Notes: generated by a model from the sequence alone, not told the origin. Shown: positions 54,454 to 63,721, counted from the first letter of the stretch. The stretch: DNA of 64,000 nucleotides from Nitrospira sp. (GCA_022226955.1 CP092079.1:1074015-1138014); one strand, 5' to 3'. Program-made: numbers and translations.

Positions 54454-56550
54454 ATGCGACGTGGATGGCGTGCGGTCATCTCTCCGGTCCTGTTCTCTTG
54501 TGCCGGTCTCTTCACCCTGCTGGCTGCTCTGCCAAACCAGGCCGCAGAGCCCCCGAGCTCGTCGCTCCCGTTGTCCAGCATCATCCTCTACTCCAGCGGC
54601 GTCGGCTACTTTCAGCATGACGGCACGGTGACCGGCCGGACACAGTGGGATCTGCGCCTCCAGACCCATCAGATCAACGATCTCTTGAAGAGTCTCGTGG
54701 TCCAGGATTTTGGCGGCGGAACGATTTCCACCGTCACCTATGGATCGCGCGATCCTGTGACCAAAACCCTCGGCAGCTTCGGCATTAATCTAAACGGGAA
54801 TCCGACCATGAGCCAAATCCTGACGCAGGTGCGCGGCGAACGGGTCGAGATCACGGCGCCCAATCCCCTGTCTGGCACGATCCTCGGCGTCGAAAAGAAA
54901 ACCGAATCGATCATCGACGGACAAACACGCCGAACCGTCGAACAAGAATATCTCAACCTCCTGACCGACGAAGGCTTTCGCTCTCTCCCCTTTGCGCACA
55001 TCCAGCAAATCAAATTATTGAATGCCGGCTTGAACGCGGACCTGCAACAGGCGCTCGCCACATTAGCCAGCCATCACGACGCGACACGCAAGACCGTCTC
55101 CGTTCTATTCGACGGCACGGGAATCCGCCAAGTCCGCGTGGCCTATCTGACGGAGACACCGGTCTGGAAAACGACCTATCGCTTGGTTCTCGACGAAGAC
55201 AAGGCGCCGTATCTGCAAGGTTGGGCCATTGTGGAAAATCAAACGCAACAGGACTGGCAACAGGTGAAGCTCTCGCTCATTTCAGGCCGGCCCATGTCCT
55301 TCACCATGGATCTCTATCAGCCGCTCTACAATCCCCGCCCGGTCGTGCAACCGGAGCTCTATGCAAATCTCACCCCTCAAACCTACGGAGATGCCATGGA
55401 TGAAGTGAAACCCTCGCTTCCAGCGGCAACCTCTCCGGCCAGGAATGAGATGAAGAAAGAACGGTTACTCGGAAAATTGTCCGAGGGCTTTGCTGGCAGT
55501 CGAGCGCATGCGCCAACTGAAATGGCCATGTCTGCGGATATGGAAATGGGACGCATCGACCAGGGTGTCGCCACGGTGGCCATGGCCGACGATAAAGGCG
55601 AGCTGTTCGAATATCGCCTGGAACAGCCGGTGACTCTGGGCAAACATCAAAGCGCGCTACTGGCCATCATCGGCCAATCGCTCCAAGGCCAGAAACTGGC
55701 CGTCTACAACCAATCCGTGCATGCGAAACATCCCCTCAACGGCTACCGTCTCAAGAACACTTCCCCTCTCCATCTGATGCAAGGCCCCATCACCGTCTTC
55801 GATGGCGGCGCCTACGCCGGCGATGCGCAAATTCACGATCTGGCGCCTGGACAGGATCGGCTCATCAGCTATGCCCTCGACCTGAACACAGAAGTCGAGC
55901 CCAAGATGGAAGGCGGCACTCAGGAACTCGCAACCGTCTCGCTCAAAAAAGGCACCATGCTAGTCTCTCGCCGTTTGGTTGAGGATCGAACTTATCTTGT
56001 CAGAAATCGCGGTCAGAAACACAAGACTGTTTTGATCGAGCATCCCTATCGCGCCGACTGGAAACTGGTCGAGCCGAAAGACGCAACGGAACGGACAAGA
56101 GATCAGTATCGCTTCAGTGTCGCAGTGGATGCCGGAAAAACTGCCACGCTGCGCGTGAAAGAGACGCTCCCGATCCAGGAATCGATCCTCTTGATGGACA
56201 GCGGCCTCGACCGCATCGCCTACTTCCAACAGACTAAAGAGGTCAGTGCAAAAGTCAAAGAGGCCCTGCAGCGAGTCGTTCACCTTCGCAGTAAACTCGA
56301 TGAGACCCGCGCGCAACGCACCAAGCTCGAACAACACATCGGCGAGATCACAACGGAACAGAACCGTATTCGCGAGAATATGCAGCGGCTTCAGCAGAGC
56401 TCGGATCTCTATACTCGCTACGTAAAGAAGCTGGATCAGCAGGAGACGGAACTGGAGAAGCTGCGCAAGGAGATCGAAGGGCTTACTGCGACGGAGACGG
56501 AACGACGGCAGGAACTCCAGAACTATGTGATGGCGCTCGACCTCGCATAA
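54454..56550 (+). CDS. DUF4139 secreted protein with C-terminal coiled coil
   Basis: The ATG at 54454 (GGAGG five bases upstream) gives 698 residues with a signal peptide ending near LPNQAAE. A beta-rich N-terminal region begins SIILYSSGVGYFQHDGTVTG. The central part, RVAYLTETPVWKTTYRLVLD and GWAIVENQTQQDWQQVKLSL, is the conserved core of DUF4139. The C-terminal 110 residues are a long coiled coil (LDETRAQRTKLEQHIGEITT and similar). It probably works in the envelope. The upstream GTG at 54427 would add nine residues but lacks a ribosome-binding site. Confidence 0.82.
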   Translation: MRRGWRAVISPVLFSCAGLFTLLAALPNQAAEPPSSSLPLSSIILYSSGVGYFQHDGTVTGRTQWDLRLQTHQINDLLKSLVVQDFGGGTISTVTYGSRDPVTKTLGSFGINLNGNPTMSQILTQVRGERVEITAPNPLSGTILGVEKKTESIIDGQTRRTVEQEYLNLLTDEGFRSLPFAHIQQIKLLNAGLNADLQQALATLASHHDATRKTVSVLFDGTGIRQVRVAYLTETPVWKTTYRLVLDEDKAPYLQGWAIVENQTQQDWQQVKLSLISGRPMSFTMDLYQPLYNPRPVVQPELYANLTPQTYGDAMDEVKPSLPAATSPARNEMKKERLLGKLSEGFAGSRAHAPTEMAMSADMEMGRIDQGVATVAMADDKGELFEYRLEQPVTLGKHQSALLAIIGQSLQGQKLAVYNQSVHAKHPLNGYRLKNTSPLHLMQGPITVFDGGAYAGDAQIHDLAPGQDRLISYALDLNTEVEPKMEGGTQELATVSLKKGTMLVSRRLVEDRTYLVRNRGQKHKTVLIEHPYRADWKLVEPKDATERTRDQYRFSVAVDAGKTATLRVKETLPIQESILLMDSGLDRIAYFQQTKEVSAKVKEALQRVVHLRSKLDETRAQRTKLEQHIGEITTEQNRIRENMQRLQQSSDLYTRYVKKLDQQETELEKLRKEIEGLTATETERRQELQNYVMALDLA

Positions 56551-56552
56551 GC

Positions 56553-57104
56553 TCAGTTCTCTAATCGGAAGAATGCGTGAATCTGCTCGGCCGGCACACA
56601 GCCGGCCAGCACAACGCCGCTTGGTGAGACCAACAGGGGAACTCCGGCCTGGCCGGTTTCGTGCCAGGCCGTTTCCCACTCCCCCATCGTTTGGTCGAGG
56701 TCACTCCCGTCTGAAATCCCGAACTCATCTAGCGCGAGAGGGTTTGAGATGTCTTGTCCTTTCACCCAGAATGCATGGTACAAATCGCGCACCATCTGCA
56801 TTCCCGCCCCATAATCGCGCTGAAACAGCGATACGGCCAGGACAATCGCCGGTCCAGTGTTTGGTTTGCCGGGAGGAAGTGCGATCGGAAGCCCGGGCGC
56901 CAACCGTTGCACGACCGCCACCTCATGACGCAATTCAGCCAGGCGCGAACCTTCCCAGGCCTTCATTGGGCGCGGCAAATGCGGCGCATGTTGCACCCCT
57001 CTCCACTCACAGCGATCGATCAACCGCAACTCGTACAGCCGCTCATGCAGGGCATAACAAAAGGGGCAATTGAAGTCGCTGTAGAGCAGATAGCCAGACA
57101 TCAC
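56553..57104 (-). CDS. DsbA/FrnE-like thioredoxin-fold oxidoreductase
   Basis: This 183-residue protein has the active-site DFNCPFCYALHERL (CPFC) at residues 10-23. The cis-Pro loop, QAGVPLLVSPSG, lies near residue 153. The helical insert between them is typical of DsbA-like proteins of the FrnE group. There is no signal peptide, so it likely acts in the cytoplasm, as FrnE does under oxidative or metal stress. GGGAGG upstream supports the first ATG. It ends 2 bases from the convergent DUF4139 gene. Confidence 0.82.
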   Translation of the reverse strand: MMSGYLLYSDFNCPFCYALHERLYELRLIDRCEWRGVQHAPHLPRPMKAWEGSRLAELRHEVAVVQRLAPGLPIALPPGKPNTGPAIVLAVSLFQRDYGAGMQMVRDLYHAFWVKGQDISNPLALDEFGISDGSDLDQTMGEWETAWHETGQAGVPLLVSPSGVVLAGCVPAEQIHAFFRLEN

Positions 57105-57208
57105 CAGTTGCCTCCCTGTACAGAGCGTAAACCTATCCGAAGAATATGGGGTGCGTCCAGTGGTCTAAGGAGAGCCAGCTTGTCGGAAAGTCGGAGTCGG
57201 GAAACCTT

Positions 57209-59137
57209 TTATGCATGCCGAAGGATGCGGTCGAGAATCCCACGCAACGCCGGAAGCGTCACCGGCTTAGTGAGGACTGCATCCATTCCAGCCTGTACGC
57301 AAATTTGTGCATCCTCTGCGGAGGCGTGGCCAGTCAGTGCAATGACAGGAATATGGGAATTCGTCTCCGTCTCTCGTTGCCGAATTGCGCGAGTAGCGTC
57401 ATAGCCATCCATCTCCGGCATTTCACAGTCCATCAAGATCGCGTCGTAGGGTGTTCTCGACACCGCCTCGACTGCCTCGCGGCCATTCCGAGCGATTTCC
57501 ACTTCGTAGCCCAGCTTTTGGAGAAACTTGCACGCGACCACTTGGTTGATCTCGTTATCGTCGGCGACCAGGACGCGTTTCGGAACGTCCGATCGTAACT
57601 CCGGCTTGCCCATCTCTGAGGCCATGGAGTCGGCAGACTCGCGGTGAATCGCCGGCAACAGAAGCGTCGTGTAAGAAAACGTGGTGCCCGATCCTGCCTG
57701 GCTTTCGACCGCAATTCCCCCCCCCATCAGTTCGACGAGCTGCCGGCAAATCATCAATCCGAGACCCGTTCCTCCAAACTTTCTTGCCGTCGATGCCTCC
57801 GCTTGCGAATACGCCTGAAACAATCTGGACTGCTGTTCATCTGTCATGCCGATCCCCGTATCGGAAATCTTCCACTCAAGCCGGATGCTATCCGGCAGAA
57901 GGGAGGGCGATGGCCGCAATGCGACAGAGATTGCCACGCGGCCCCTCTCTGTGAATTTGATCGCATTGCCGACCAGATTGAAGAGAATCTGGCGAAGGCG
58001 CACCGGATCTCCGCGCAGACGATCCGGCACATCCGGCGCGACCTCAACCGTTAATTCCAGCTCCTTCTTGATCGCCAGCCCTGAGACAAGAGTCAGCACA
58101 TCCTCGATGAGCAAACGGAGATGCACATCTGCCGCTTCCAACGACATTTTCCCGGCTTCGATCTTTGAGAAATCCAAGATATCGTTCACCAACGCCAACA
58201 AGGCTTCCGAGGATCGATGCATACTTTGAAGCAATTGCCGTTGCTCATCGGTGAGCATCGTATCCTGCAAGAGTTGTGTGCATCCAAGCACGCCGTTCAT
58301 CGGTGTCCGAAGCTCGTGACTCATCGTGGCTAAGAAAATTCCCTTGGCATGGGCAGACTCTTCCGCCACTTCTTTCGCCCGGCGCAACGCCACATCGGCC
58401 GTGACATCAAGTCCATAGGCCCGAATCTGATCGAGATCACCCAATGGGAAAAACGACCAGGCAAGAACCCGATCGGCGATCATGTGTTCGATGCGACAGG
58501 TCGCCGAGCGGGTCCGCAGGCAATCCTTCAAAATCGTCTCCAAATCGTGAGGGAGCATTGCCTCGATCCCCTTCTCAAGGGCGCCGCAAGCGGTCAAGAG
58601 TTCCACCATCGCCGTGTTCGCATAGAGCATCCCCCCGACGCCATCGAACTCGACGATTGGATTCGGCGAGTCTTCAGCCAATCGCGCCACTCGCTGCACA
58701 TCTCGCTGCACTTCTATGTCCGCGGTCAAATCCCGCGTGACGATGACCGCGCCCACACGTTCGGCCAGCTGCACTCTTGGCCAGAATGTGGTTGAGAGTT
58801 CAAACCGAGTCCCATCCCCTCGCGTCCACTGATGGGATGGCACCATCGTGACTTCGCCAGTTTTCATCATCTGCTGGAAGGGGGAGCTGCCCGTCCCGTT
58901 GGGCGCCGACAACCGGCAATCCATCAGCTCCTGAAACGGCTGGCCAATCACATCGCGCACGCGGCCGACCAGTTGTTGGGCCATTGGATTCAAGGAGACA
59001 ATCCGCCCGCTCCGATCGGCGACGAACACCGCATCGCTCGACGACTCCATGAGAAGAAAGGCATCTTCTCGAGTCGGCAACCACGACATCTGCTTGGGCT
59101 CGCGCGCATTCGACTCAGGTTGCCGCTGAGGGCTCAT
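57209..59137 (-). CDS. hybrid PAS sensor histidine kinase-receiver
   Basis: The ATG at 59135-59137 overlaps the stop of the HD-GYP gene and gives 642 residues. An N-terminal PAS domain starts LLMESSSDAVFVADRSGRIV, and a second PAS-like region is near 145-260. The dimerisation domain has LATMSHELRTPMNGVLG with the phosphorylated His. The ATPase domain has NLVGNAIKFTE, DTGIGM and GGTGLGL. The C-terminal receiver has VLVADDNEINQ, ILMDCEMPEMDG and the usual Thr and Lys. No membrane segment is seen, so it senses a cytoplasmic signal, perhaps redox or a ligand. The phosphorelay partner is unknown. Confidence 0.9.
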   Translation of the reverse strand: MSPQRQPESNAREPKQMSWLPTREDAFLLMESSSDAVFVADRSGRIVSLNPMAQQLVGRVRDVIGQPFQELMDCRLSAPNGTGSSPFQQMMKTGEVTMVPSHQWTRGDGTRFELSTTFWPRVQLAERVGAVIVTRDLTADIEVQRDVQRVARLAEDSPNPIVEFDGVGGMLYANTAMVELLTACGALEKGIEAMLPHDLETILKDCLRTRSATCRIEHMIADRVLAWSFFPLGDLDQIRAYGLDVTADVALRRAKEVAEESAHAKGIFLATMSHELRTPMNGVLGCTQLLQDTMLTDEQRQLLQSMHRSSEALLALVNDILDFSKIEAGKMSLEAADVHLRLLIEDVLTLVSGLAIKKELELTVEVAPDVPDRLRGDPVRLRQILFNLVGNAIKFTERGRVAISVALRPSPSLLPDSIRLEWKISDTGIGMTDEQQSRLFQAYSQAEASTARKFGGTGLGLMICRQLVELMGGGIAVESQAGSGTTFSYTTLLLPAIHRESADSMASEMGKPELRSDVPKRVLVADDNEINQVVACKFLQKLGYEVEIARNGREAVEAVSRTPYDAILMDCEMPEMDGYDATRAIRQRETETNSHIPVIALTGHASAEDAQICVQAGMDAVLTKPVTLPALRGILDRILRHA

Positions 59138-60375
59138 GCGGCCACCTGTCTCAAAATCGATTCCACATCGATTCCTTCCCGCCGTGGATCTCGGATATCG
59201 TGAATGCTTCGCCCGCCTTCCGGTTCTTGAGCAAGGTCGAGCTCTAGAGGCGGCGCGCATGACCTCCCTCTCGCATCTCGACAGAGATACACAATAGGCA
59301 AGTGGGCCTTCCCTGGAGTAATCGCCCCCACAACCCCAACCTCTCCAGACTTCAAGGCCACAAGACTGTAGAGCGGAAACACACCGATCGCTCTGATCAG
59401 ATAGGACACCTGATCGCGTAAATACGGCTGATCGCGATATCGTTGATACAATTGCGTCATCGCTTGATTGGACGACATGGGAGGCCCGCCCGTTTGGCCG
59501 GTTAGCAGCTCGTCATACTGATCCACAATTCCGACAAGCGCGGAATAGGCTCGGACTTCTCCCGACTGGCCTTCAGTATTGGCCAGCAGTGCCTGCACCG
59601 CGTGATGATGCTTGACGATAAACAAAACCTCCGCGTCGCACACTCCGCTTTTCTCCAACACCACAAGCCCCTGCGCCGGATGGCTATCGTAGAGGGCCTG
59701 CTGCGCCGGCGGCATGGACTTGGTGCGGTTCAGAATGTTCTTGGGCAGACGGACAAGACCTACATCATGAAGCAGCGCAGCCACCCCCACGCGTTGCAAC
59801 ATCTCTCGAGGATAAGCCAGCGCTTGCCCGATAATGACAGCCAACGTACACACCGTCAGTCCATGTTCATGTAATGTGGGGTCTTGCTCCCGCAAGCCCA
59901 TGACTGCATAACAGGCCGCCTGGCGCTCGAAGATGAACCCAATCATCTCATCGACTAACTGACTGGCTTCTGCGTACGACACCAGCCCTGTGGCCCTGGT
60001 CCCGTCAAAAATTCGATTGAGACGATTGATCCACTCTGTCCGCCGCTGTTTCGCCAGCGCAAGATTGTCCGCCAACACCACAGCCGTACGTTCCGGAGAA
60101 ATAGGATTCAGCGTTGGCGAAAGAGACGGCTCCGCCTGAGCCTCACGCGCAAGACTCGGATCATCCGGCTTCACCTGAGAATCCGCAGCATCAAGCCCTC
60201 GAGCCGTATCGATTGTTACCTGCGCAATGCCCGATGCTCGCAATGCATCGATTTCCGATTGCGCGCTGATCACAAATTTATGCCGAAAAAACGGCGTGTG
60301 AAGCCACGAACGATCCACCCCAATCAGATACATCCCGACCTTAAGATTGGAAAGCAGAATTGTGCGATGCGCCAT
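59134..60375 (-). CDS. DUF3391-HD-GYP-type protein with degenerate GYP motif
   Basis: This 413-residue protein has an N-terminal DUF3391 segment, LSNLKVGMYLIGVDRSWLHT. The HD domain follows: EHGLTVCTLAVIIGQAL, ALLHDVGLVRLPKNIL, SHPAQG and VKHHHAV. In active c-di-GMP phosphodiesterases the last block reads HHE followed by DGxGYP; here the HH is kept but the GYP part is absent. Metal binding is possible, but hydrolysis of c-di-GMP is doubtful, so it may be a sensor or regulator. Its stop overlaps the kinase start (ATGA), so the two are expressed together. Confidence 0.82.
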   Translation of the reverse strand: MAHRTILLSNLKVGMYLIGVDRSWLHTPFFRHKFVISAQSEIDALRASGIAQVTIDTARGLDAADSQVKPDDPSLAREAQAEPSLSPTLNPISPERTAVVLADNLALAKQRRTEWINRLNRIFDGTRATGLVSYAEASQLVDEMIGFIFERQAACYAVMGLREQDPTLHEHGLTVCTLAVIIGQALAYPREMLQRVGVAALLHDVGLVRLPKNILNRTKSMPPAQQALYDSHPAQGLVVLEKSGVCDAEVLFIVKHHHAVQALLANTEGQSGEVRAYSALVGIVDQYDELLTGQTGGPPMSSNQAMTQLYQRYRDQPYLRDQVSYLIRAIGVFPLYSLVALKSGEVGVVGAITPGKAHLPIVYLCRDARGRSCAPPLELDLAQEPEGGRSIHDIRDPRREGIDVESILRQVAA

Positions 60376-60805
60376 ATCGTCGCAGATCCTTCGATTTAAT
60401 AGGGATATTCAGCTCTATTGGATCGGTAGATTACCCCTCAAACTTGAGTGTCTTCCGTTGGAATTCATGCCTGTCTGTATCCGTTCATGCAGAACGCTGT
60501 CCGTTCTGTCAGTAGAAAAATTTATAACTTAATTATATACCCTTATAATAGCAAATTACTCTCCATAGCCAAGCAACCTCGAAAAATGACAGCCCAGGGG
60601 AGACAGCTTTCCCATTGAACGGCATGGCTATTTGCTCACATAAATGCGGCACACAGGGTGTCGCGATATCGCGTACGTGTTTCATACAGAGCCTTTCTGA
60701 AATTTCAGCTGTTCATTGAGACCGGTTGTTGCCGTTTCCTCACAGGTCGACTGCACTGCAGCTCGGCAGAATCTGCTACACTTAGTCCAGTGCAAATAGA
60801 GCTGG
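60376..60805. other. intergenic region before the riboswitch
   Basis: About 430 bases with no gene. It contains an A+T-rich run with TATAAT at 60544-60549 and the palindrome at 60662-60673. It should carry the promoter of the HD-GYP/kinase operon on the minus strand and that of the riboswitch transcript on the plus strand, but no unambiguous -35 box was found. Confidence 0.4.
60662..60673. promoter_or_regulatory. 12-bp palindrome in the divergent region
   Basis: CGCGATATCGCG is a perfect palindrome between the divergent HD-GYP operon and the riboswitch-controlled gene. It could be an operator for either; no regulator is identified. Confidence 0.25.
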
Positions 60806-60825
60806 GTTGATCAATCCCGATCAAC
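60806..60825 (+). repeat. 7-bp hairpin just before the riboswitch
   Basis: GTTGATC (60806-60812) and GATCAAC (60819-60825) pair perfectly around AATCCC. It abuts the 5' edge of the GEMM aptamer and may mark its boundary or the transcript start region. Confidence 0.4.
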
Positions 60826-60920
60826 GCCGGCATGTGACAAAGGCAAACCACCTGAGAGGGTGGGACGCAAAGCCAAGGGACCTAACGAGGGACACATGTT
60901 CCAGGGTCAGCCTAGCCGCC
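60825..60920 (+). ncRNA. GEMM-I cyclic-dinucleotide riboswitch
   Basis: The core GGCAAACC (60842-60849), a stem CCACCT/GGGTGG closed by a GAGA (GNRA) loop at 60854-60857, and GGGACGCAAAGCC (60862-60874) are the conserved heart of the GEMM-I aptamer, which senses c-di-GMP or, in a subgroup, 3',3'-cGAMP. GGC (60842-60844) pairs with GCC (60872-60874). A second stem follows around GGGACACATGTTCC. The ends are approximate. The base before GGCAAACC is A, where the V. cholerae example has G. The expression platform lies at 60920-61029, where CTCCC (60974-60978) could pair with the gene's GGGAGG site. Confidence 0.85.
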
Positions 60921-61029
60921 ACAACGCAATGCTCTTCAAGCGCCACCGGCGTGCCAGGTATTTCCCGGAACTGCTCCCTCCGAATGACTCCACGCTGTGT
61001 CATCTCGGAACGGAACTGGGAGGTGCCGT

Positions 61030-61383
61030 ATGATGTCCGCTATCGATACCGCCTTATCGGGTCTGACCAACTTCGCCAAAAAGCTCGAGGTGTCCGCACA
61101 CAACGTGGCGAACATCAACACCGACGGGTTCCATAAATCGAGGGTGGAATCCGTTGAAGTGGGAACTGGCGGCGTGCTGCCAGTGGTCCAGAAGGACGAT
61201 TCGGCCGGGCCGAGCGTATTGAAAGACCGTGGGTACGGTGCGGCTCAAGTCGAATTGTCTAATGTCGATCTCGGAGAAGAGGCCGTCAGCCAAATCGTCG
61301 CCCAGCGCGGATTCGAGGCCAATCTCCACACGCTGAAAACCGCCGACGATATGCTGGGCAGCATCATCGACACGAAGCGGTAA
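61030..61383 (+). CDS. orphan FlgC-like flagellar rod protein
   Basis: This 117-residue protein begins ALSGLTNFAKKLEVSAHNVA NINTDG-type sequence, the flagellar rod/hook N-terminal motif, and ends NVDLGEEAVSQIVAQRGFEA followed by LHTLKTADDML, matching FlgC/FlgB-type C-termini. Full FlgC is usually about 135-150 residues, so this is a short form. GGGAGG six bases upstream sets the start at 61030. It stands alone after a GEMM riboswitch, with no other flagellar genes in the window, so it may be a variant rod subunit or serve a related appendage. Cyclic-dinucleotide control is inferred from the riboswitch. Confidence 0.82.
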   Translation: MMSAIDTALSGLTNFAKKLEVSAHNVANINTDGFHKSRVESVEVGTGGVLPVVQKDDSAGPSVLKDRGYGAAQVELSNVDLGEEAVSQIVAQRGFEANLHTLKTADDMLGSIIDTKR

Positions 61384-61458
61384 GTTCCCAGACCGGCGAT
61401 CCGTGTCATCGGGCACGCGACATAGCATTCCCGCCCGACAGTGTGCTATGTCGAGGGC

Positions 61459-63636
61459 ATGACCGCGCCCCGAGTTCTGTTACTGATTCCCCCACTCACC
61501 CAGCTGAATACGCCATACCCATCCACCGCTTACCTCACCGGATTCTTGCAGTCTCACGGGATCGCCTGTGAACAGGCCGATCTTGGAATTGAAATGGTCC
61601 TGCGCCTCTTCAGTCGCGATGGACTGCAAAAAATCTTTCACCTTGTGCGGCAATGGCAAGACCGCCTGCCCGAACAAGCCCTCGCCATGCTGGCCGACGA
61701 AGAGACCTATTTGAGTACGATCGACACCGTTGTATCCTTCCTGCAAGGCAAGACTCCAGAAGCCGCTGAGCAAATCCTCCGTCCTGGGTTTCTTCCACAG
61801 GGATTCCGATTCAACGGCAAGACACGATTTGCAAAATCTGTTTCTCTTGATGACCGAGCAAAACACTGGGGCACGCTCTACCTCGAAGACCTGGCCGATC
61901 TTGTTCAAGCGACTGTCAGTCCATCTTTCGCCCTCAGCCGTTACGCCGAACACCTGGCGCACTCCGCGTCGTCATTCGACCGATTAGCCTCGGCCCTCAC
62001 CGAACCGCTCAGCGTGACGGATGAATTTCTGCTGGATGCCTTGTGGCCACACCTCGATCGCACGAAACCAACTCTCGTAGGATTGTCGGTTCCCTTTCCC
62101 GGCAATCTCTATGGCGCATTTCGGGTTGCCCAAGCGATTAAGCAACTGCAGCCAAACCTCCCTATTGTGCTTGGCGGCGGCTATGCCAATACTGAACTAC
62201 GCCGGATCAGCGACCCACGAGTATTCGACTACGTGGACTTCATCACGCTGGACGACGGAGAACGGCCGCTCCTCTCGCTTCTCGAACATCTCGCCGGCCA
62301 ACGGCGGCACACCGAACTCTGCCGGACATTTTACCGAAAAGACCAGCGCGTGCTCTTCGCCGACGACCGCTCATCGCCGAATTTCAGCATGGGCGAGGTC
62401 GGCTGTCCGACCTATCGCGGGTTGCCGCTGGATCGCTACCTAACAATCCTCGACAGCACCAATCCGATGCATCGCCTCTGGTCCGAAGGCCATTGGAATA
62501 AGCTGACCGTCGCGCATGGCTGCTATTGGAAACAATGCACATTTTGCGATGTCGGGCTCGACTACATCGGCCGGTACGAAGCGACGCCGACCGAACGGTT
62601 GATCCTGCAAATCGAACAATTGATTGCCGAGACAGGACAACGGGGATTCCACTTTGTGGATGAAGCCGCTCCGCCTGCGGCACTCAAAGCACTGGCGCTG
62701 GGAGTCCTGGAACGAAGGATCGACATAACCTGGTGGGGAAACATCCGGTTCGAAGAAGCGTTTTCACCGGATCTGTGCAAGCTCTTAGCCGCCTCCGGCT
62801 GTATCGCCGTGACAGCAGGACTGGAAGCGGCCTCAGACCGCCTGCTCGACAAAATGAAAAAAGGGATCACGGTCGATCAGACGGCACTCGTAGCCGCCGC
62901 CTTTCAAGAAGCCGGCATCATGATCCACGCATATCTCATGTACGGATTTCCTTCGGAAACAATCCAAGAAGCCGTGGATGCCCTCGAACGCGTGCGGCAG
63001 CTCTTCAAGGCAGACCTGATACAATCGGCCTTCTGGCACCGATTCACCACCACCGCTCACAGCCCGGTCGGCCTTGATCCCAAAGCGAACGGGCTACGCA
63101 TCCTCGGCCCAGCGTTTGAAGGCTTCGCCGATAATGATCTGATTCACCGAGACCGCATTGGGAAAACACCTACCTGGCTGGGCGAAGGCTTGCGCCGATC
63201 CATGTTGAACTTTCTGGAAGGGCGCGGTTTGACGCTGGATGTCCGGCAGTGGTTTGACTATGAAGTCCCTGCCCCCAATGTCCCTAAGAACTGGGTACGG
63301 ACGCTTCTCCGCAAGCAAGCGACAACGGACTCTCTGCCACTTGAACGCCGGCTGGTGTGGCTCGGCAATCGACCAGTCTTAGCAACGCACGCCAGCCACA
63401 TCACCCTGACCCTGGAAGGGCGATTTGCCAAAACCGTCATCCGCCTCCCCCACAAGCAGGGGCAGTGGTTGCATACCATCCTCACGCAAGCAACCCCACG
63501 CAAACACAAAACAACGCCCTATCCATGGATTCGAGACATCCAAGCCAGCTTTCCAGGCGCTGTCGAACATTTTTCCACGTTTTTACAGCATCCTGCTTGG
63601 AAAGAAGCCCGCGCCGCCGGATTGTTACTGGTCTAG
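61459..63636 (+). CDS. B12-binding-domain radical SAM protein
   Basis: The ATG at 61459 (GAGG upstream) gives 725 residues. The N-terminus RVLLLIPPLTQLNTPYPSTA and VGLSVPFPGNLYGAFRVAQA with IVLGGGYAN form the cobalamin-binding-like domain. The radical SAM cluster motif reads HGCYWKQCTFCDVG (Cys-X4-Cys-X2-Cys), a spacing seen in several B12-dependent members instead of Cys-X3. The later region carries WWGNIRFEEAF and TAGLEAASDRLLDKM, typical of this group. The substrate is unknown; methylation or ring-contraction-type chemistry is possible. No neighbouring pathway genes help. Confidence 0.85.
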   Translation: MTAPRVLLLIPPLTQLNTPYPSTAYLTGFLQSHGIACEQADLGIEMVLRLFSRDGLQKIFHLVRQWQDRLPEQALAMLADEETYLSTIDTVVSFLQGKTPEAAEQILRPGFLPQGFRFNGKTRFAKSVSLDDRAKHWGTLYLEDLADLVQATVSPSFALSRYAEHLAHSASSFDRLASALTEPLSVTDEFLLDALWPHLDRTKPTLVGLSVPFPGNLYGAFRVAQAIKQLQPNLPIVLGGGYANTELRRISDPRVFDYVDFITLDDGERPLLSLLEHLAGQRRHTELCRTFYRKDQRVLFADDRSSPNFSMGEVGCPTYRGLPLDRYLTILDSTNPMHRLWSEGHWNKLTVAHGCYWKQCTFCDVGLDYIGRYEATPTERLILQIEQLIAETGQRGFHFVDEAAPPAALKALALGVLERRIDITWWGNIRFEEAFSPDLCKLLAASGCIAVTAGLEAASDRLLDKMKKGITVDQTALVAAAFQEAGIMIHAYLMYGFPSETIQEAVDALERVRQLFKADLIQSAFWHRFTTTAHSPVGLDPKANGLRILGPAFEGFADNDLIHRDRIGKTPTWLGEGLRRSMLNFLEGRGLTLDVRQWFDYEVPAPNVPKNWVRTLLRKQATTDSLPLERRLVWLGNRPVLATHASHITLTLEGRFAKTVIRLPHKQGQWLHTILTQATPRKHKTTPYPWIRDIQASFPGAVEHFSTFLQHPAWKEARAAGLLLV

Positions 63637-63670
63637 CCCCTCATAGACTTCCTCCCCCCCAAACAAAAAA

Positions 63671-63697
63671 GGCGGGAGATGCTCAGCACCTCCCGCC
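63671..63697 (-). terminator. intrinsic terminator of the peroxiredoxin gene
   Basis: GGCGGGAG (63671-63678) and CTCCCGCC (63690-63697) form a stable stem extended by TG/CA inside. Read on the minus strand, it is followed by a six-T run (complement of AAAAAA at 63665-63670). It lies 24 bases after the peroxiredoxin stop. Confidence 0.8.
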
Positions 63698-63721
63698 CTC
63701 TACATGCCCTGTGAACGCTCG

